NCBI GenBank assembly: GCA_963921425.1
Contig: OY992838.1
Location: forward strand, 6,634,001 to 6,698,000
DNA length: 64,000 nucleotides
Direction of reading: 5' to 3'
Source: Dryas octopetala
Taxonomy: Eukaryota; Streptophyta; Magnoliopsida; Rosales; Rosaceae
Positions 58,944 to 64,000 of the stretch are shown in pieces. The first letter of the stretch is position 1; each line of letters begins with the position of its first letter. A model generated the notes under the pieces. The model did no database searches and was not told where the DNA came from. It worked only from the letters and a program-made list of their open reading frames with translations. The translations under genes were made by a program, and so were the position numbers.

Positions 58944-61401
58944 GTAAGTGATTCTGTCCATTTTCTGAGTTTTGCATTTTTCGGGTTTTGGGTGTGTGTT
59001 CTTGGTGTTCTTGAAAAAGGGCACGTTTCGATCCAAAAAGTAAGAGAGAAAAACAGAAAAAGGTGTTTTTTAGAAATGTCTGAATCCGACTCGAGTGATC
59101 GGCTCGGCTCAGGGAATGCCTTCGAAGGGGAGAGCGAGGCCGAGGGGAGTCGGAGCCCACCAGGGGGTGAAGCAGGCTGGGATAGTCTGTCCGAGGAGCT
59201 GAATGTGGTCATCTCGACCTTAGATCGGAACCCAGGTAGAGTACGCCAACCCCGAGGCGATGAAGAGGAGGCTCAAGCCGAGCCGAGCCCAAGAATTCCG
59301 AGAAGACTTATCTCGGGTTCGGAGGAAAGGGACAGGGGTCACGAGGCGTCGACCTCGGATCGGCTCGGATCCGTGATGGGGAGTCTGATCGATCCGGATT
59401 TTTACGAAGAGTTGGCGTGGAAGGCCAATCAGATCCCAAACGAGATGACCGAGTTTCATCTCGAGGATCTGAGAGCTCGGTACTCCGTTCCCGAGGCCGT
59501 GCGGATGAGGTTGCCGACGGAAGGGGAGAAGCCGAGCCGACCCCCCAAGGGATGGGTGACTATGTACCCTGAAATGTTTGAAAATGGGGTTCGGCTTCCC
59601 CTGCATCCGTTCCTGCAGGATTGGTTGGCTATGATCGGCGCGGCGCCGCATCAGCTAAATCCCAACGTATACAGGATCATCTTGTCCATGCATATTTTGT
59701 GGCACAAGGTGCACAAATGCGAGCCGGACAAGGATATCTTGTTCTGCTCCTACGCACTGAGGTCGAAGAACACCGAGCTCGGCTTCTACAACCTGCAGGC
59801 CTATTCGGGGCCACTGTTCTCGGGCAATCCCTCTTCTCAGAAGACTTGGAAGAGGAGATACTTCTTCGTCTCTGGGGATTGGGAATTCGCCGATCCGAGT
59901 AGACCCACCCCGGCTCGGGTTCCCAGAGCCTTTAGGATCCCAGGTGGGCATTGGAAGACTGGGGCCGATCCGAGGGCAATTTGCACATGTTTTGTAATAA
60001 TTGTATATATATTTTGTGGCTAACTCCTTTTGGTTTCGTCTTTGCAGTCAGCTGGGGCAAATATAAACTCCGAGGCGAGCTGAGGGATCAGATTGCCGTG
60101 ATCAGAGACTCGCCGACCGAATACCTATCCACCAGGTTCTTGCTCGGGCAGACCCAGATCAGGTCGAGCGGAATCTCCTGGTTTGTGCCCAGGTGGAATC
60201 CAAGAGCGGAGAGAGGTATGAGTTCGGCCGAGATGGAAGCTCGGCTGAGGAAGAAAGCTGAGAAAAGCGCCCAAAGGAAGGCTGCAGGTCGGGTGCCCGT
60301 CGAGCCGATCCCGGTACCAGCGCCTACCGCCGCCGCAGCCCGACCCGGGCCCTCCGTGACGAGACCGGCTCGGCAGGGAGAGAAAAGGAAGGGCCCGGCG
60401 ACCGAGGCTCGTCCTGAGAAGAGAACCCGGGCCGAACCCGGTGGTGGGGATGCCGAAGCCTCTGGCTCGGTGCCCCTGAAGACGGTGGAGGTCGACCCCT
60501 GCATCGAGCCGTTCGTCTCGGGCCTCAAGCGCGTGATGACGGCGAAGGCGCGGGAGGGGCTCTGGGCCGGTCAGGACGAGCCGAGCTTCAGCCACCAAGC
60601 TCTGACCACATCCCGCCAGGCCATGTTGGTAAGTCTTTTTTACTTCGGATTACGTTTACCCGCTCGGTTCGGATTAGTAATAACCCTTCTCTTTTGTTCT
60701 TGCAGCTCGCCATGAGGCAGTTTGAAGCCGCCCATGCCGCCGTCGAGGCCGAGGCGACAATGGGGAGGCTTCGGGAGCGGATCCAGGAGCTTAAGGAGAA
60801 GCTGGCTGAGGCCGAGCGGGTGGTGAAGGCCGAGCGCGATCGGTCGGCGGGTCTGCGGTCCAAGCTGGCCGAGAAAGAGGTGGAAGTCGCTCGGCTCGGT
60901 AAGGAGCTCCTTGCATCCGAGCAGAAGGTGGCCGAGCTGGGCCAGTTCGCTGACGACCTTCAGCGGGATGTCGAGGCAGCCGAGCGGAGGGCTGTCGAGA
61001 TTCGGCGTCAAGCCGGAGTGCCGAGCGTCCGGGCACTTGCCGATGCCCAGTTCGAGGGGTACAAGGAGCTGCTAGAGGAGATCCGGTCGAAAAGGCCGGA
61101 CTGGGATTTGTCCTTCGTCGGCGAATCCGACGGCGAGGGGGACACCCAGGAGAGCCAACAAGAAGACCTCCCTCCTGCTGATCGCCGAGCTACCGCCGAG
61201 GTGGTCACTTCAGAAACCGAGCCGACGCCGGAGGATCCTCCGCCGCCCGAGTGCGAGCCGACCCTGATTCCCCCAGTCCCCGAATCCGATCCCAATGCTG
61301 AGATGCAGATCGGTGGGGTTGAGGTGGTGCAGCTCGGCGAGGAGACGCCCGAAGAGTCCACCGAGCCGATCCAGGAAGGACCTGCCGAGCGATCTGCATG
61401 A
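58944..61401 (+). CDS. Antisense gene of the Tat element (Transposase_28-type), ~714 aa
   Basis: Coding exons 59076-59943, 60048-60628 and 60706-61401; introns start gtgggc and gtaagt and end ttgcag, and phases agree (2145 nt). A fourth intron (58944-59073, gtaagt to tttttag) appears to lie in the 5' UTR, two bases before the ATG at 59076-59078. The N-terminus is acidic and Ser/Gly-rich. The 'putative gypsy type transposon' domain follows ('MYPEMFENGVRLPLHPFLQD', 'APHQLNPNVYRIILSMHIL'). Then come 'FLLGQTQIRSSGISWF', a basic Ala/Pro-rich linker ('GEKRKGPATEARPEKR'), a long coiled coil ('IQELKEKLAEAERVVKAE') and an acidic Pro/Glu-rich tail. No breaks were seen. It is transcribed opposite to pol. 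The function of this family is not established. It probably acts in the nucleus or cytosol as an oligomer. Confidence 0.85.
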
Positions 61402-61944
61402 CTTGATTTTGTTTTTATGTTTATATTTTTATTTTTCTCCCCGAGCCGAGGTGTGGCTCGGGTTTGATTAATTTTGGAACAGATTGTATTTGGATTTTAT
61501 GTTTGTTAAATTATCAGTATTTTCTTTTTATGATACAAGTTGCTGTCAGTTCAGCTCGGAAAATAGGCTAAAGACATAACAAGTAACATGGATAAGAAAA
61601 TGTTAAAAATAACAGATAATAAAAACCAAGATATCCTGAGATCGGCTCGGCATGCCGATCGTAATGAAAATGAATGGTAATGATAATTTAGAACTTGTCT
61701 TCGGATCAGCTTGATAAGCATAACCAAGATAAGTAAAAATTTAAAAACCCTAGTGATCCCAGATGGGCTCGGCATACCCATTGAGATATTTAGGAATTTT
61801 GTTTTTTGAGAAAAATATTCAAACCTACTTTCAGATCGGCTCGGCATGCACGATGAAAGTTTTGGTTGGAGTGTATATTTTTCTTTTAGAAATATCCTGT
61901 TGAACGTTAGGACTGTAGGAAGTCACTTCGGCTCGGACAGGGAT
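61402..61944. other. Spacer between the antisense gene and the tandem array
   Basis: It holds the 3' UTR of the antisense gene and degenerate units around 'gatcggctcggcatgccgat', 'gatgggctcggcatacccat' and 'gatcggctcggcatgcacgat' (about 61640, 61762, 61836), about 75-120 bp apart, perhaps older relatives of the 71-bp repeat. Confidence 0.5.
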
Positions 61945-62300
61945 TTTTATAGACCTGATAAGTCTGTACCATGCCGAGCATTGGGCCGAAAGTGGCGCGC
62001 CAGCTCGGCACGGGAGTTTATAGACCTGATAAGTCTGTAATATGCCGAGCATCGGGCCGAAAATGGCGCGCCAGCTCGACACATGAGTTTATAGACCTGA
62101 TGAGTCTGTAATATGCCGAGCATCGGGCCGGAAATGGCGCGCCAGCTCGACACATGAGTTTATAGACCTGATGAGTCTGTAATATGCCGAGCATCAGGCC
62201 GGAAATGGCGCGCCAGCTCGACACATGAGTTTATAGACCTGATGAGTCTGTAATGTACCGAGCGTCGGGCCGAAAGTGGCACTTCGGCTCGGCACATGGA
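61945..62300. repeat. 71-bp tandem repeat in the Tat element, 5 copies
   Basis: 'agacctgat' occurs at 61951, 62022, 62093, 62164 and 62235, exactly 71 bp apart. Each unit holds 'tttatagacctgatragtct', 'atgccgagcatcgggccg' and 'tggcgcgccagctcg' words. The inner copies are almost identical; the outer ones diverge. It lies between pol and the antisense gene and is non-coding. Confidence 0.95.
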
Positions 62301-62478
62301 TTTAGTATTTTTTCAAAGGAAACACTTAGATTCTTCCCTCTTTGTTGAAAGTGTATAGGAGTAGAGTCCCCAGTGTTTGTTTTGAAAAAATAAGAAGAAG
62401 ATGAGTCAAAAATGTGTTCATCCTTTCATTGATTGGAACGAATGTTAGGTCGGACAGTCCCCGATCCTAACTACATTC

Positions 62479-63999
62479 TTACTGATAATAAGTCTTTAAG
62501 TGCTCAGCGTTCCAGCTATGCTTGAGAGGCTTCCCAGCCAGAGTGGCCAAGTTGTAGGTGCCAGGCTTGACTATGCCCGTAATTCTGTATGGTCCGGTCC
62601 AATTCGGATCGAATGAGCTCTCCTTGACGGCGAGAGGATTCTTTTTCATGACGAGGCTGCCCAATCCGAAGCTCCTGGGTCTGACCCTTTGATTGTAGTA
62701 TTTGGCTACCCTCTGTTGGTAAGCGGCTCGGCAGAGATTTGCGTCGGTTCGCCTCTCCTCGATTATGTCCAGGCCGAGCCGAAGTCCGGTGTCATTGGTC
62801 TCGGGATTGTATGTGCCGGTCCGGAATGAAGGAGTCCCCATTTCGACCGGGACGACAGCGTCAGTTCCGAACGCCAATGCATAGGGCGTTTCCTTCGTGG
62901 AGTTGCGATAGGAAGTTCGGTAGGACCAAAGCACCTCTGGCAAGAGTTCAGGCCAATTTCCCTTGGCATTATCCAGTTTAGTCTTGAGGGTCTTCTTGAT
63001 GATCTTGTTGATGGCCTCGACCTGTCCGTTCGACTGCGGATGGTAAGGCGCGGTGAAGCGCAAGTTGATGTTCAGACGTGAACAAAAACTCCTGAATTTC
63101 TTGCAGTCGAACTGTTTGCCATTGTCTGCAATGATGGTGTGCGGCATGCCGAACCGGAAAATGATGTTCTTCCAGACGAAGGTCTCCATCCGTTCGGCTG
63201 TGGTTGTGGCTAGGGGCTCGGCCTCGGCCCACTTGGTGAAGTAGTCGACTGCTACCACCGCCATGGTGACTTGCCCTTTCGCCTTCGGCATAGGGCCGAT
63301 CAGATCGAGTCCCCACTGCGCGAACGGTCAGGGACTGGATACGGAGGTCAGCAACTGGGGAGGTTGATGGGGAACCGCGGAAAATTGCTGGCATTTGATA
63401 CAAGCGCGAGACAGATGATCTGCGTCCTTGTTCAGCGTTGGCCAGAAGTAACCCTGTCGAATCGTCTTGTAGGCAAGGGCTCTTCCTCCAGAATGGTTTC
63501 CGCATATCCCCTCGTGGATTTCTCTTAGCACATCCTGACCTTCTTGGGGAGTGACACATCGCAAGTAGGGCAGGGAGAAACTCCTCTTGTAGAGCTGACC
63601 GTCGATGATACTGAACCGAGCTGATCTGGTTTTGATGAGACGCGCTTTGTCCTTCTCTGGGGGAAGTGTCCCGGAGGCTAGATAGTTAGTGATCGGCGTC
63701 ATCCAGCTCGGCTCGGCCTCGGTCTGCATAACGACGGCTTCGTTTTCTGCAGTGCTGGGTCTGTCCAGGATTTCAACTGGAACGTGCCTAGCGGATCCGG
63801 TGTCCGTGGCCGAAGCCAGACGTGCCAAGGCATCGGCTCTGCAGTTCTCTGCCCTCGGGATTTGGGATATTTTGTATTCGCAGAAGTTCCCGAGCAGCAA
63901 ACGGGTCTTCTCGAGATAGGCAGTCATGCTGGGCTCCCGAGTCTCGTACTCTCCCAATATCTGATTGACGATTAGTTGGGAGTCGCTGAAGATGTTCAA
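62479..63999 (-). pseudogene. Tat pol 3' part: RNase H and integrase, one stop
   Basis: The frame enters from the right edge inside RNase H ('NIFSDSQLIVNQILGEYE', 'IPRAENCRADALARLAS'). It continues with the integrase zinc-binding part ('HEGICGNHSGGRAL', 'CIKCQQF') and, after a TGA at 63328-63330, the catalytic core with 'VAVDYFTKWAEAEPL' (D), 'IIADNGKQFDCKKF' (D) and 'NGQVEAINKIIKKTL' (E). The C-terminal part has 'DPNWTGPYRI' and ends 'HSWNAEHLKTYYQ' at 62479. Both sides of the TGA are in one frame, and it stands where plant gypsy integrases have a Trp just before the catalytic core. Without the core, any product would be an inactive integrase. RT is beyond the window. Confidence 0.93.
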
Positions 64000-64000
64000 T

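Larger units (their letters stand above)
57378..64000 (-). mobile_element. Tat-lineage Ty3/gypsy LTR retrotransposon (partial)
   Basis: Minus-strand element: 3' LTR at 57378-58438, then (going right) a spliced plus-strand gene antisense to pol, a 71-bp tandem array, and integrase/RNase H of pol. RT, protease, gag and the 5' LTR lie beyond the window. An antisense ORF between pol and the 3' LTR is a known feature of the Tat lineage (Grande, Retand relatives). The whole is GC-rich against its AT-rich surroundings and full of CCGAGC/GCTCGG words. The flank next to the LTR is TGTAT (57373-57377); the matching duplication is off-window. Confidence 0.93.

Noticed and set aside
58654-59212. Minus-strand ORFs of 168-174 codons
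   Set aside because: They are shadows opposite the antisense gene's promoter, 5' UTR and first exon, with no known domain.
60088-61361. Minus-strand ORFs up to 157 codons
   Set aside because: They oppose the well-supported spliced plus-strand exons; GC-rich DNA leaves shadow frames open.

Overview
This is plant nuclear DNA, most likely from a eudicot and perhaps a woody rosid. The evidence is intron-rich genes with GT-AG introns, long (CT)n/(GA)n microsatellites next to genes, AT-rich intergenic DNA, and plant-specific families: a cysteine-rich receptor-like kinase, a PP2C phosphatase and a PDR-type ABCG transporter. Plant transposons of the CACTA, hAT, copia and Tat/gypsy types fill much of the rest. 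I see no rRNA, tRNA or CRISPR.

Layout. 1-13.3 kb is gene-poor and repeat-rich. It holds two non-autonomous hAT-like elements with perfect 8-bp target duplications (796-1968 and 6736-7435), a LINE RNase H remnant, a solo Tat-type LTR with a perfect 5-bp duplication (8526-9589), and a decayed local duplication (about 2.93-3.25 kb versus 9.88-10.39 kb). From 13.4 to 32.3 kb lies a decayed receptor-like kinase gene split by a 17.3-kb CACTA element (14932-32194; 3-bp duplication TCT). Its two conserved CACTA genes are on the minus strand: a TNPD-type transposase (30309 to about 26668) and a Ptta/En/Spm TNP1/A-like gene (19041-15957). Between them are extra ORFs, including a Transposase_32-type gene, and four blocks of a 64-bp GGTCCGGTT/GGACCGGTC repeat.

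From 33 to 46.3 kb is the genic part: a LINE 3' stub with a 9-bp duplication, an unknown possibly plastid-targeted two-exon gene, an intact four-exon PP2C gene (+, 378 aa), and convergent to it an intact 24-exon PDR/ABCG transporter (-, 1423 aa). From 46.3 to 51.3 kb is intergenic. A copia element (51358-57028; duplication GTATG; LTRs nearly identical) sits just 3' of the last-exon remnant of a second PDR gene (57034-57300). That remnant is cut off by a Tat-lineage gypsy element (57378 to beyond 64000, minus strand). The Tat element carries its 3' LTR, a spliced antisense gene of about 714 aa, a 71-bp tandem array, and RNase H plus integrase with one stop codon.

How parts relate: the two PDR copies suggest an old tandem array broken by retrotransposons. 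The solo LTR and the Tat element are one family. Four in-frame stops in three different transposons all fall where a conserved tryptophan is expected, the pattern of G:C-to-A:T decay. All exon boundaries were read by eye from splice sites and reading phase.
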